Below are positions 16,986 through 27,600 of a stretch of 38,917 bases of DNA, in pieces (position 1 is the first letter of the stretch; each line of letters opens with the position of its first letter). The notes below the pieces were generated by a model. That model searched no databases. It saw only the letters and a program-made list of their open reading frames with translations, and was not told the origin of the DNA. Source of the stretch: CAYMST01 sp964393115 (GTDB taxonomy: Bacteria; Bacteroidota; Bacteroidia; Cytophagales; Cyclobacteriaceae); contig CAYMST010000012.1 in the NCBI GenBank assembly GCA_964393115.1, forward strand, positions 1 to 38,917. The letters run 5' to 3'. A program made the translations under genes and the position numbers.

Positions 16986-19900
16986 ATGAAAAATAACAGA
17001 GTAAAAATAGCCAGGCTTTTATTGATCATAATGATCTTGAATGTTGTGTTGCCTGCCTCCTCTTATGCTACGAAAGGGCCTTCACAACCTGAAGTTCAAT
17101 CTTTTGCTCAAGTTGGAGATACACAACTTGTTGATCCTTTTTCCGGTGACTTTAAGTACAATATTCCTCTTTTTGAATTACCCGGACCTAATGGAGGCTA
17201 CCCCATTAATTTATCCTATCAATCTGGTATAACATTAGAGCAAGAGGCCTCGTGGGTCGGCCTTGGATGGTCACTGAATGGTGCAGGTGCAATTACCAGG
17301 TCCATGAGAGGATTTCCTGATGATTTCAAAGGCGATAATATCGTTACAAAATTCCATATGAAGCCCAACACGACTATTGGAGCTTCTGCGGGTGCCGGTG
17401 TGGAACTTTTTGGTAAAATTCCCGGCATAGAAGGAAAAGCTTCTCTTGGAGGTAGTATCATATACAATAACTATAATGGGTTTAGCTATAAGATCTCGGG
17501 CGATATGGGATTAACTGCCTCTGTCAGCTCTGTGAGTGCTGTTGATGCTAACGCTGGTATTTCATTGGACTCTGACAATGGTGCTTCTCTTCAAACAAGT
17601 ATTGGACTTACCAATAAGGACCTCGAAGTTGAAAGTGCCCTGAATGCCTCTGTTGGGATGTCTTACAATTCAAGACAAGGCTTGGCAAGCATAAGTGCAG
17701 ATCTAAGTTATGGTAAGCCTAAGAAATCAAAATCTGTAGGGATAACCTTTGGGTCAAACGCTTATACACCATCGATTGAAATCCCTATGAGCAGCACCTC
17801 CATTTATGCCAATTTCAAAGGAGGTGGAGCTTGGTGGGGAGCATTTCCATATGGTGAGGTAGGAGCTTTTTTATCCACGGAGCATGTCAAGCAAAATGCT
17901 AAAGGACAATTTGATACAAAAGCTTTCGGGTATTTTTATCATCAACATGCCGGAGAGGATGATGCGATGGACCTAAACCGACAAAGGGATGGAATTATTT
18001 CTTCTGAAATACCAAATCTGCCCATACCCATCCAGACGTACGATATGTTCACAGTACAGGCCCATGGAATAGGTAAAAGTTTTAGAGCTTATCGTAATGA
18101 CGTAGGGATGTTACATAATGCTTCCAGAAAGTCAAAATCAAAGGCTGGAAGTTTGGGAGTTGATGTTGGGCCTTTAATGGCCAAGGCAGGGGCCAATTTA
18201 GAGATAAGAGTTGGGAGCTCAAAATCTAGTAAGTGGGTTTTAGGTAATGAGTTGAATAGAGGGTTTGATTTTACTAACTGGTCTAAAAACTCAGATTACG
18301 AACCATATTATTTTAAATGTACCAATGATCTAGCCTTCATACGCGACGACCATTTAAGTGGGTTTACGGGAGACTCGCCAATTACCCTTGCTCTAAAAGG
18401 AAAAAATGATGATGCTCGAGTTACCTCTATGAATAACGGTACCCGTAGAGCTACTAGTTCAAGTGTTTCTGGACGTGTGGCAAGGTCTGTTGGTATTCAG
18501 GCTTATACCAATGATGAGATTATTAATGGTGGACTTGAATTACTTAATATTGACAACATCACAAGTCGAACCGGAAACCACTTTATTGGGCATCATATTG
18601 GGGGATTTATAGTGACGGATGAGAATGGCATTCGGTACGTATTTGGTCTACCAGCCTTTAATGTCTCTACGTCTGAACGGGTTTTTTATACGAAAAACGG
18701 AGAGAAAACCACAAATAGTTCCTTGGTCAATAGAATTCCTGATAAGGGAAATAGAAACAGTGGGAGTAATGGTGGAGACTACTACAAAGAGACCGTAACG
18801 CCAGTTTATGCTCACTCTTACCTTCTTACTGCTATTGTTGGTCCGGATTATGTTGATATAGACAATAATGGAGCGAGTTTTCATGATGAGGGCTACTGGG
18901 TAAAGTTTGATTATAAACAAGCCATAGAAATGGACTGGAAGACGCCTTATGTGGGGGGGATGTTTCAGGAAATGAAGGTGTTGGAGCCTGAAGATGATAA
19001 AGTGATGTACACTGAAGGTCAAAAACAAGTTTACTACCTCGAATATGCAGCGACTAAATCGCATGTAGTGCAATACTTTTCATCTCCTAGAAATGATGCT
19101 CATGGAGCAATAAAAGGAGGAAATAGTGGCCGCTTCAATGGAAGCCAAGAGTCGATGAGGCTTGATAGTGTAAAATTATTGGCTAGACAGGGCTTTGAAA
19201 ATTATAAGGCTAGTACATCAAATATGCATAATATCAGAACAGCGCGGTTTTCGTATAATTACTGCCTCTGTCAGGGAGAACCTAGTAACTCGGCAGGGTC
19301 GCCTAACTCGAATTGTGCACGAGCTGATGTCTGGAAAGATTTGGATGCCACCAAAAATCGCGGATCGGGCAAATTAACGCTGACAAAAGTTGTGATCGTA
19401 AACGGGGACAGCGAAAAAGGAACACTACGGCCCTATATATTTGAATATGGTTATAACCCGAACTATACGGAGCATTATATGGACGCCTGGGGCTATTATA
19501 ATGATCAGTTGAGTAGCACATACGCTGGAGGTAACTATCATCGCTATTACCCATATCTTGATCAAAATTATGCACATACTCCGGTTTCCGGTAGTGACGA
19601 TGATCCTGAACCTAGGATAGTAGATCGCAACGTGTCGGCATGGAGCATGAACGCCATTAACTTACCGCAAGGATCCAGAATTGAAGTGACATATGAGTCC
19701 GATGATTATGCCTATGTACAACATCGGCGAGCTATGAAATTTATCGAGTTAGAGAGCTTTGCCACTCAAAGTTCGGGTAATAACTATCGCCATTATGCCC
19801 GTTTCCTAATTGATGAGGAAGTAAAAGATAAAACGGCTTCCGAGTTGGCCAGGATTTATTTGGGTGATGAAAAACAGCTGTATTTTAAAATATTCTATCG

Positions 19901-21803
19901 GATTAAAGCGAACGGCAAGAATGATTACGTCACCGGATATGTTGAGGTAGACCGCCTGGAAAAAGAAGCCAACGGTAATTATGCTCGAATATATTTGAAA
20001 AGTGAATTCGGAAGTTCTGGAAATAAGGCGGAAATACACCCTTTTAAAATAAGGGCACTGGATTGGATTAGGAATAACGCAGGGTACTTGTTAACCTCAG
20101 ATACCAGATCAGACAAGAGTTTTGGTTTAGATGAGATCAAAGAACTGTTAGAAACTGTGGGGACTATTAAGGAACTGTATAAAGGATATTACCTTGCAAA
20201 TCATAATAGACCCAAAATTGCTCCTGGACAAAGTAATGAAAAGAAGTCTTGGATACGCGTGCAAGTTCCCGTTACCGAAGAGCGAGCTAAATATGGTGGT
20301 GGACTTCGGGTCAAACGCGTAGAGTATCATGAAAATTTTGCTGGTGACGCGTCAAATGCCGAAACTGTAAAATATGGATCGGTATATGAATACACAACGA
20401 AGGATGGACTCTCTAGTGGTGTAGCGACATTTGAGCCATCAGTAGGTAAAGAAGAAAATCCTTTTGTCCGACCTAAATTCTATAACAGAAATGCTGCGTT
20501 TAAGTCCAGCAGAAAGTTCTTTTTTGAGTACCCAATTAATGAATCGTATTATCCCGGTGGTTCTGTTGGGTATAGCCGCGTGACGATTAAAAGTTTGCCA
20601 ACGGCAGCTTTTGACCCTGAGTATGATTTCCAAGATGACGAACTCACAGCTATGTTTCCAGATGTGGCCTTTGGAACGACTGGCTATACCGAGCAGGAAT
20701 TTTATACAGCCTGTGATTATCCTGTAGAGATGTTTGAAACCGATAAAGGAAAGACGCAAAGAAGTTGGAACTTTAGGGCAGGGGCGTTCTTATACAGTAC
20801 CGACTTGGATTATTACACGGCAACACAGGGCTACTCCGCAGTCACTAATGATATGCATGGTAAACCGAAAGGCAACGCGAGCTATCGTCAGCTTCCTGAT
20901 GGAAGCTATGAAGTACTGCCTTATAACTCCACGGAATACATTTACTGGGACAAGACGTATACAAGGGATAACAAATCGGTAAGACGCCTTGATAATGCGT
21001 TTAGTCAGGTTTTAGAAAAAGGTACCCCAGTACTGGTTAAAGACCCAAATGGTCCATTGAGATTGGGGATGAATCGAGAGGTATTTGTTGACGTGAGACA
21101 AAGTTATTCAGTGACCACCGTGGGTGGCTTCGGTGGAAATATAGATATGGTGGTAGTACCGTTGTTCATATTCGGGGCGATAACGGTTCCCGTTCCAAGT
21201 AAAATCAAACAAGCAGGTTTAAGTGGGGCGAGTAGACAAGAACAACTCGTCAGAACGGCTGTGTCCAACAAGATTACCGCATACAACGGAATACTAAAAG
21301 AGGTAAGGACTACAAATGAAGGGGCACTATTTGTGAATTCCTATAAGCAGTATGATCGCTACACAGGAAGACCAATATTAACAGAAACGCCATCTTACTA
21401 TGGGAAGAAGGCCTTTATTATGGATAGAGTTGTGCCCGGATATTCTATTTATGACGGTATGGGACCTGCGTTTCATAATTTAGGTATAGAAATGTCACTT
21501 AGCAATATACGAGTGATTCAAAAGGACGAGGGAGATCCCAACAGTTTTACACGCTACCGGTTTACATCTGCCGGGGTAAATAAATACATGTTTCCCGGCG
21601 ATGAGTTTGTGATTTTTAATAGTAATAACAGGTCTGTAGGCAAAGGCTATTATCTAGGAAAGGAAAGTGGAAGTCCAACCTTCTATAGCTCTTTTCAGGG
21701 GCTTAGTGATGGGGAAACAAGGAATATAAAGATCATAAGGTCTGGTCGTCGAAACCACCTGCAAGTAGATGTGATGAACTATAAATATGTTGAGGAACGA
21801 TGA
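16986..21803 (+). CDS. SpvB/TcB-like N-terminal half of an RHS-type toxin shell
   Basis: A 1605-residue exported protein with a signal peptide (about 1-29, ending SSYA). Residues about 34-115 match the start of SpvB/TcB-type proteins: VDPFSGDFKYNIPLFELPG, then INLSYQSGITLEQEASWVGL and GWSLNGAGAITRSMRGFPDD. Known SpvB-like regions read PIxLPPGxGG..PxLSLxYxSGxGNGxLGxGWxLxGxxxIxR. The rest is beta-rich, with many Tyr/Gly/Asn strands as in Bacteroidota RHS-associated proteins. There is no toxin-type C-terminus; the protein ends MNYKYVEER. The stop overlaps an ATG (ATGA, 21800-21803) in the next frame, which points to coupled translation. In Tc toxins this part and the RHS part lie in TcB; here they are separate genes. 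The general call is solid; the shell function is inferred. Confidence 0.8.
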   Translation: MKNNRVKIARLLLIIMILNVVLPASSYATKGPSQPEVQSFAQVGDTQLVDPFSGDFKYNIPLFELPGPNGGYPINLSYQSGITLEQEASWVGLGWSLNGAGAITRSMRGFPDDFKGDNIVTKFHMKPNTTIGASAGAGVELFGKIPGIEGKASLGGSIIYNNYNGFSYKISGDMGLTASVSSVSAVDANAGISLDSDNGASLQTSIGLTNKDLEVESALNASVGMSYNSRQGLASISADLSYGKPKKSKSVGITFGSNAYTPSIEIPMSSTSIYANFKGGGAWWGAFPYGEVGAFLSTEHVKQNAKGQFDTKAFGYFYHQHAGEDDAMDLNRQRDGIISSEIPNLPIPIQTYDMFTVQAHGIGKSFRAYRNDVGMLHNASRKSKSKAGSLGVDVGPLMAKAGANLEIRVGSSKSSKWVLGNELNRGFDFTNWSKNSDYEPYYFKCTNDLAFIRDDHLSGFTGDSPITLALKGKNDDARVTSMNNGTRRATSSSVSGRVARSVGIQAYTNDEIINGGLELLNIDNITSRTGNHFIGHHIGGFIVTDENGIRYVFGLPAFNVSTSERVFYTKNGEKTTNSSLVNRIPDKGNRNSGSNGGDYYKETVTPVYAHSYLLTAIVGPDYVDIDNNGASFHDEGYWVKFDYKQAIEMDWKTPYVGGMFQEMKVLEPEDDKVMYTEGQKQVYYLEYAATKSHVVQYFSSPRNDAHGAIKGGNSGRFNGSQESMRLDSVKLLARQGFENYKASTSNMHNIRTARFSYNYCLCQGEPSNSAGSPNSNCARADVWKDLDATKNRGSGKLTLTKVVIVNGDSEKGTLRPYIFEYGYNPNYTEHYMDAWGYYNDQLSSTYAGGNYHRYYPYLDQNYAHTPVSGSDDDPEPRIVDRNVSAWSMNAINLPQGSRIEVTYESDDYAYVQHRRAMKFIELESFATQSSGNNYRHYARFLIDEEVKDKTASELARIYLGDEKQLYFKIFYRIKANGKNDYVTGYVEVDRLEKEANGNYARIYLKSEFGSSGNKAEIHPFKIRALDWIRNNAGYLLTSDTRSDKSFGLDEIKELLETVGTIKELYKGYYLANHNRPKIAPGQSNEKKSWIRVQVPVTEERAKYGGGLRVKRVEYHENFAGDASNAETVKYGSVYEYTTKDGLSSGVATFEPSVGKEENPFVRPKFYNRNAAFKSSRKFFFEYPINESYYPGGSVGYSRVTIKSLPTAAFDPEYDFQDDELTAMFPDVAFGTTGYTEQEFYTACDYPVEMFETDKGKTQRSWNFRAGAFLYSTDLDYYTATQGYSAVTNDMHGKPKGNASYRQLPDGSYEVLPYNSTEYIYWDKTYTRDNKSVRRLDNAFSQVLEKGTPVLVKDPNGPLRLGMNREVFVDVRQSYSVTTVGGFGGNIDMVVVPLFIFGAITVPVPSKIKQAGLSGASRQEQLVRTAVSNKITAYNGILKEVRTTNEGALFVNSYKQYDRYTGRPILTETPSYYGKKAFIMDRVVPGYSIYDGMGPAFHNLGIEMSLSNIRVIQKDEGDPNSFTRYRFTSAGVNKYMFPGDEFVIFNSNNRSVGKGYYLGKESGSPTFYSSFQGLSDGETRNIKIIRSGRRNHLQVDVMNYKYVEER

Positions 21804-21850
21804 AAGCACTATTGATCTTTGAATTTGAGCAAAATAGATTCCTAGAAGTT

Positions 21851-24598
21851 ATGAAACATAGCGTATCTGTTTTTTTAGTTGCCTTGTTGATCCTGATAGC
21901 TGGGATAGGTGAATTACATGCCAAAGTAACAGGTTCCGAAGAGATCATTAACATGGCTACTATTGAAAATACTTCTTCGTGGACTTTTGAAATAGTAGTA
22001 AACCATGATGTGGTATGTCCTTCTGAGCAAGTTGATTTTTCGGTCAGCTCGTCTTTGGGAGATTTGACGGCACAGAACTTACGATGGGATTTCGGTGATG
22101 GTAGTACCGCAAGCACCAACAATATGGCTGCGCATATACAGCATAATTTTTCCAGTGGAGGTACTTATTGTGTCTCTGTGACAGCTGATGTCTCTGAACC
22201 TAGTATTGGAGATGCTACAGTGATGGTAACCATGAATATTTATGTGATGGAAGGGGACTTAGAGCGAACTATAGAGTTAATTAAAGGAGAATCGGAATAT
22301 GTTAATGTCAGCAACCCCGGAGCAGATGGTTACAGTTGGACTAAGAATGGCGTTAGCGAATCCCACTCATTAGGCACCAGAAGGCTATCCGAGGAAGGAA
22401 CATATGTGGTCGAGATTGATTATGGAAGTTGTTCTACTACGAGGACCTTCATCGTAAATGTTTGCAGCACTTCTTTTCCAGAAGGTAAACGATGTCTTTT
22501 ACCTGATGAAAGGGTTTCTTTAACCGCAGAGCTTTGTTCTGGATTAGCAGGTTTGGAAGGTGAAAACTGGGCTTATAAGTGGTATTATAGAACTTACGAT
22601 GAAGAACAAGCAAAATGGAATGAACCGGAAGCAATTGATGCATCGGATCCGTGGGTTCCTCTTGAGGGATTGGCTCCAACTTCTATTCAAATAGTTTTAG
22701 AAAATGACGGATCTCAAGAGGATTATAGATATGAGTACTTTCTAAGGTTTAAGAGAGACTATAGACGGAGTGCATCATCCCCACTAGAAGAATTGCTGGT
22801 AGATAGAGGTCGAGCAGAGATTATTTATTACAAAGAGGAAGTACTTGATTTTGAAGTCTATTCTGGGTTTTGTACATCAATTTTTGTGCCTTATAAGGCA
22901 TCTACTCCTCGAAATACTTCGGAAATCTCATTCAATACTTTTCATGAGGAAGATTTTTTGATGTATGATTATACATGGACCGATAGTGATGCCGATAGTG
23001 ACTTCAAGTTTGAGGATACCAAGGTAAAACTGGGGTTCATAAAATCTGCTGGGAAAGCTGATAGTGATGTTACGCTAGATGTTAGCATCACTTATCCGGG
23101 TTGTCCTATGAGCTTCGATACTGACGTAGAAAAAAGAGTTGACTATTCAGAAAATGTACTAGGTCGTTTGGACCGGGTTGAAGCTGATATCATTCATTCT
23201 AAGAGTAGTGTGGTAGAGGCTAGTGTCTCCACGTACAATAGTAATTGGCCAGTGGTGAGGAGAAACTCGCTGGCTAGTGACGTCCTTAAGGATAACCCAT
23301 TTCAAAATGGAGCTAGAGGGGTTTGGCGTCCAAGTTCGTCTTACACACATCTATCAAACAGAGTTTATGAGAATCAATCGCTAGCAACAAATGGCACCTT
23401 CTCTATGGACCTATTCGATTTTAGGAGATCAGGCGATTACGGGGCTTGGAAAGAAATGTCGAGGATTACAAGATACAACGGGTATGGAAAAGCCGAGGAG
23501 TCAAAAGATATCTTTGATAATTATTCTTCAGCATTGTATGGATATAACGGCCAGTTACCAGTGGCTACGGGGACGAATATGCGAAAAAATGAAATGGCCT
23601 TTACGAGCTTCGAAGTTTTTGACGGTAGTGGAGCACTTGCAGAAGGCGATGGTTACTCATTAGGCAACTGGGTGATTGATGGCGCAGGTACTGAAGCGAG
23701 ATATGAGGTTATCGGAGCAGATATTGGTCAGGATATGCATTCGAAGTTTCAATTTATAATACTGGAAGGTTTGGAGTTAACCGATTTGCCTGACGGGTTT
23801 ACCACTGAGGGTATATTTTATGGAATAAACGGAGCTAAAATCAACTCTCGCACGGGTGGTTTTGAAGGGACACAGGCGTATGCGAACTTAGTATGTCCAC
23901 CGACAGAAGTGATTTCTAAAGACTTGATTTTGTTCGAGTTTGATAGACCATTTGCGGAAAAGTCGCCTTTAACGTGGGCTTCTATCTTTTATCGTACCGA
24001 TGCTGTTGGAGGTGATGGTTATCAGAATATTACCAGTTCAGTTTTGGCGCATAGTGGAAAATACTGTCTGGAGATAGATGGTGACTGGAATGTCAGGCAG
24101 CCTTTATTAGCCTTATCAGCAGGTAAAACTTATGTGATGAGTATGTGGGTTCGTGGAATGGGAGACAGACCGAATAGTAGTCAAATCAATATCACGGCTA
24201 AGGTGGCTCCAAAGGCTACGCCGGGTTCACCAATTGTCATAGAGTCAGTCAACCCTTCGGGAGCAGTTATAGAGGGGTGGCAACGTGCTGAAGTAGAGTT
24301 TTCGATAGCTGATGACCAAGCTTCTGTGAGCGACCTTGAATTGCAACTCGATATTGCATTCGGAAGTGGAGTAGGTAAAATTTACATAGATGATTTGAGG
24401 TTTTTTCCAAAAGAAGGATCTATGAAGAGTTTTGTTTATGATCCAGAAAGTTACCGTCTGATATCTGAGTTAGATGAAAACAATTTTGCTTCGTATTATG
24501 AATACGACAAGGAGGGAAATCTAAGGCTCATCAATAAAGAGACAGCTAAAGGGATACGGACAATTCAAGAATCGGTTACCCATACGAAAACTCAGTAA
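21851..24598 (+). CDS. PKD/lectin-like exported protein ending in a YD repeat (middle shell piece)
   Basis: A 915-residue protein. I start it at the ATG at 21851 because KHSVSVFLVALLILIAGIGELHA is a proper signal peptide directly after it; the upstream ATG at 21800 would put 17 extra residues before it. Domains: PKD at about 54-134 (RWDFGDGST near residue 79); an Ig-like unit to about 205; then KRCLLPDERVSLTAELCSG, a copy of the Cys repeat seen in the 12741 gene. Next come the pattern typical of Bacteroidota RHS partners (PFQNGARGVWRPSSSY, SSALYGYNGQLPVA), a carbohydrate-binding-like jelly-roll at about 711-855, and a terminal YD repeat (SFVYDPESYRLISELDENN, YYEYDKEGNLRLIN). The YD end suggests that it continues structurally into the next protein. 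The role as the second shell part is inferred. Confidence 0.78.
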   Translation: MKHSVSVFLVALLILIAGIGELHAKVTGSEEIINMATIENTSSWTFEIVVNHDVVCPSEQVDFSVSSSLGDLTAQNLRWDFGDGSTASTNNMAAHIQHNFSSGGTYCVSVTADVSEPSIGDATVMVTMNIYVMEGDLERTIELIKGESEYVNVSNPGADGYSWTKNGVSESHSLGTRRLSEEGTYVVEIDYGSCSTTRTFIVNVCSTSFPEGKRCLLPDERVSLTAELCSGLAGLEGENWAYKWYYRTYDEEQAKWNEPEAIDASDPWVPLEGLAPTSIQIVLENDGSQEDYRYEYFLRFKRDYRRSASSPLEELLVDRGRAEIIYYKEEVLDFEVYSGFCTSIFVPYKASTPRNTSEISFNTFHEEDFLMYDYTWTDSDADSDFKFEDTKVKLGFIKSAGKADSDVTLDVSITYPGCPMSFDTDVEKRVDYSENVLGRLDRVEADIIHSKSSVVEASVSTYNSNWPVVRRNSLASDVLKDNPFQNGARGVWRPSSSYTHLSNRVYENQSLATNGTFSMDLFDFRRSGDYGAWKEMSRITRYNGYGKAEESKDIFDNYSSALYGYNGQLPVATGTNMRKNEMAFTSFEVFDGSGALAEGDGYSLGNWVIDGAGTEARYEVIGADIGQDMHSKFQFIILEGLELTDLPDGFTTEGIFYGINGAKINSRTGGFEGTQAYANLVCPPTEVISKDLILFEFDRPFAEKSPLTWASIFYRTDAVGGDGYQNITSSVLAHSGKYCLEIDGDWNVRQPLLALSAGKTYVMSMWVRGMGDRPNSSQINITAKVAPKATPGSPIVIESVNPSGAVIEGWQRAEVEFSIADDQASVSDLELQLDIAFGSGVGKIYIDDLRFFPKEGSMKSFVYDPESYRLISELDENNFASYYEYDKEGNLRLINKETAKGIRTIQESVTHTKTQ

Positions 24599-24644
24599 TA
24601 ACCTTTTGAACGAATCATAAATCACACTTTACAGCTTGAATAGT

Positions 24645-27600
24645 ATGAATGCATTAAAGAAACAATTAATAAACATCTTTCCCTTCTGTAAGGGTGTATT
24701 CTTGTTTTTATGCGGCCTGTCATTATTGTGGTCTGGTGCTGTATCCGCTCAGGAGATAGCATTACCGGATCCTGATGAGATGTGGTTGGCGCCAGTAAGT
24801 CCAAAAGTGATTACGCCCCAGGTGCTTGAAAATGGAGAAAATATCCAACTATTTGAGTCATGCCAATTCGGGGTTATGGAACACTACTTTCTGTTGTTGG
24901 TGAAGTACAATCATGTAGGAGGAGCAAAGGAAATTAAAGATGGATGGAAGTTAACACTTAATCTAGAGTTTTATCCTCAAGGAGGTACAACGAATAAAAT
25001 AGAAAAAACTGTCGAACTAGATCGCTCAGAAAACTTTACAGTGGAGTCTCTTGTACAGTTTACTATCGATCCCGTGGTGTGTAATACCAATGCGCATATT
25101 AAAATAAAGAGTTATCAAGTAGAAGGTGTAGACGATTTAGATGATTTTATCCAGTCTCTGAGTTTTGAAGTTCAAACTTACTATCCACGTACCAATACCT
25201 GTTTTTCAGAAAACCCTCCCTCCAACTTGAGATATGGAGAAGAAACTGCATTGGTTAGTTGGGAAGATGAGCAGTGCACTGATGAGTATGAGGTTCAATG
25301 GTTGTATCGGGAAGAAACTAGTTCAGTGACAAATGTTGACGACCTATTTGTTCGAGGAAGCGGTTATCCAGTGGTACACGCAAGTACGGATAAGCTTTAC
25401 TATTCTTTTACGCCTAAATATCCCGAGGGAGAGGTTTATCTACGAGTAAGGGCTATCGCTTATGATCCTGAAGGAATAGTAGCGAACTATAGTGGCTGGA
25501 GTATGGTCATAAAGATAGACATGAACGAAGATTTGGCGGAGGCAAATCACAACTGGCAGTCGGTTTCTACTTTTGCTGAAGGAGGTAAGAAGAAACATGT
25601 CGTATCCTATTTTGATGGCATGGGGAAGAATAGGCAAGTATTAACCAATTTGTCTACTGTGGGGAAGACGTTAGTAGCAGAGAGCCATTATGACTATGAA
25701 GGCCGAAGCGTACTGGACGTGCTTCCAGCTCCAAGTACATCAGATTCATTAGTTTACAATAAAAAATTTAATGAATTTGATGGAAGTGTAGACCCAATAT
25801 TTTCGGGGTTGTCCGGAAAGGCTCTCTACGATAACGGACCACTAATGAAAAATGCTCCCTTGAAAAAAGGAAGAGGAGCTGGACTTTACTATAGCGAGGG
25901 CGGTTTACTACCAGGCTTTGTGCCTGATGCTAATGGTTATGCATATAGCTACAAAACACTGACTCGTGATGCCACTGGTCGTGACATCCGAAACTCTGGT
26001 GTAGGAGAGGCATTTCAAGAAGGCGAACGAAATACCAATAAGAGTTATGGTCTTGCTAGTAAGACTGAATTAGAACATTTATTTGGTAGTGAAATTGGAA
26101 ACTCTTCTTATTATCGGAAGAACGTCACTATTGATCCGAATGGGCAGAAATCAGTCAGCTACACGGATATAGATGGAAAGGTAGTGGCGACAGGGTTAAT
26201 TGGGAAAACACCGAAAAAGGCGCTCGAAGATCTTCCATCTGCGCAATCAGGTGATTTGGTGATTGACTTGACAGAGGGTAACATCAAGGGAGATGGGGAA
26301 ACCACATTGATGTATCAGCTAAACAATTTATTTGATGACGATGCTGATCAAAATGATGGAAATAACTACTCATTTTCGTACTCGGCTACGATAAATAACT
26401 TTTCTACTAAGTGTTTTGAGTGTAGTTATGATATTTTGATATATGCGATATCTCCTACTGGGGTAAGGTTGAACCTAGAGGCTAACACCGGTATAACCAA
26501 TGATATAACAACCTATAACTTTGATCTAAACCTTAAAGAGGAAGGTGTATACAAGATTTTTAAAGTATTAACCCTTGTCACGCCTGATTTAATTGCGCTG
26601 AGAGATGAAATTATAAGAAAGAAGCAGGATAGTATAAACGCTGAGTTTTTGGAGCTACAAGCAGAACATCCGGTAGATGACATTGGGTGTATTTCTGTTT
26701 CTGATGATGCACTGACACAAGCCCGAGAAGCAAATAGAAGTGCTGAAATTTCTTCTGAATTAGTATGCGGACAAAAAGAAGGTTGCGACTCTGCATTTTG
26801 TGTAAGTAACGTGGAAGTAGTCGCTTGGGAAGATGAAGTGAATGCTGTGAAAGGGTTGAGTGAGGCCCTGGATGTTTTTGGGGATGGTACTAGTTTCGAT
26901 TTACTAAATCATGATCCTTACTTTCAGTTAGGAGATCAAGTTGCACTGAACAAGATGCGGCAAAAACTCAATGATTTTACCCTGCGGATAAAGGTACCAG
27001 CTGTTTTTACTGAAGAATGTAACTCTGAGGAAGGGTATCTGGAGAGACGAGGTGCTCTTCTGGAGCTGCTAGACCCTGACAACGAAGATATGTTTGTCTA
27101 CCAGTGTGGGCTGAAAGGTAAGATTAGTGAAGGTACGAGTCCAACACCTATTGGGCACGTTTTGTATTACGCTGAAACGGTAGCCGAAGAAGGGGAGAAG
27201 AGTGAGACCTATAGCCTTACATTAGACGATAAAAAGTGGACCCTTTACCGGTCCTACTATTTGAAAATCAGGAATGAATTTATTGCCGAAATGACTGGCT
27301 GTGATGCGGTGATTGAGGAAACCAATGCAATATATGGTGACTTACCAGAGACTCAAGAAGAATTACTTGATGCTATAAATGAGTTACAATGGAAGGATAT
27401 TACGGATGAGGGAGAAATCATAGATGCTGTTGATGATGAAACCGATGAAAAAATCATTGTCAATATTGGTGATATTACAGAATTGGTAAACCCTGCTGGG
27501 TCTAGGGAGTGCATTATTGAAAAGCAGGGGACTGTAGACTTTATTACTGATTTCGAACTTACGGATTGTGATGGTAACCCCATAGAGACAGGCAGCTATG

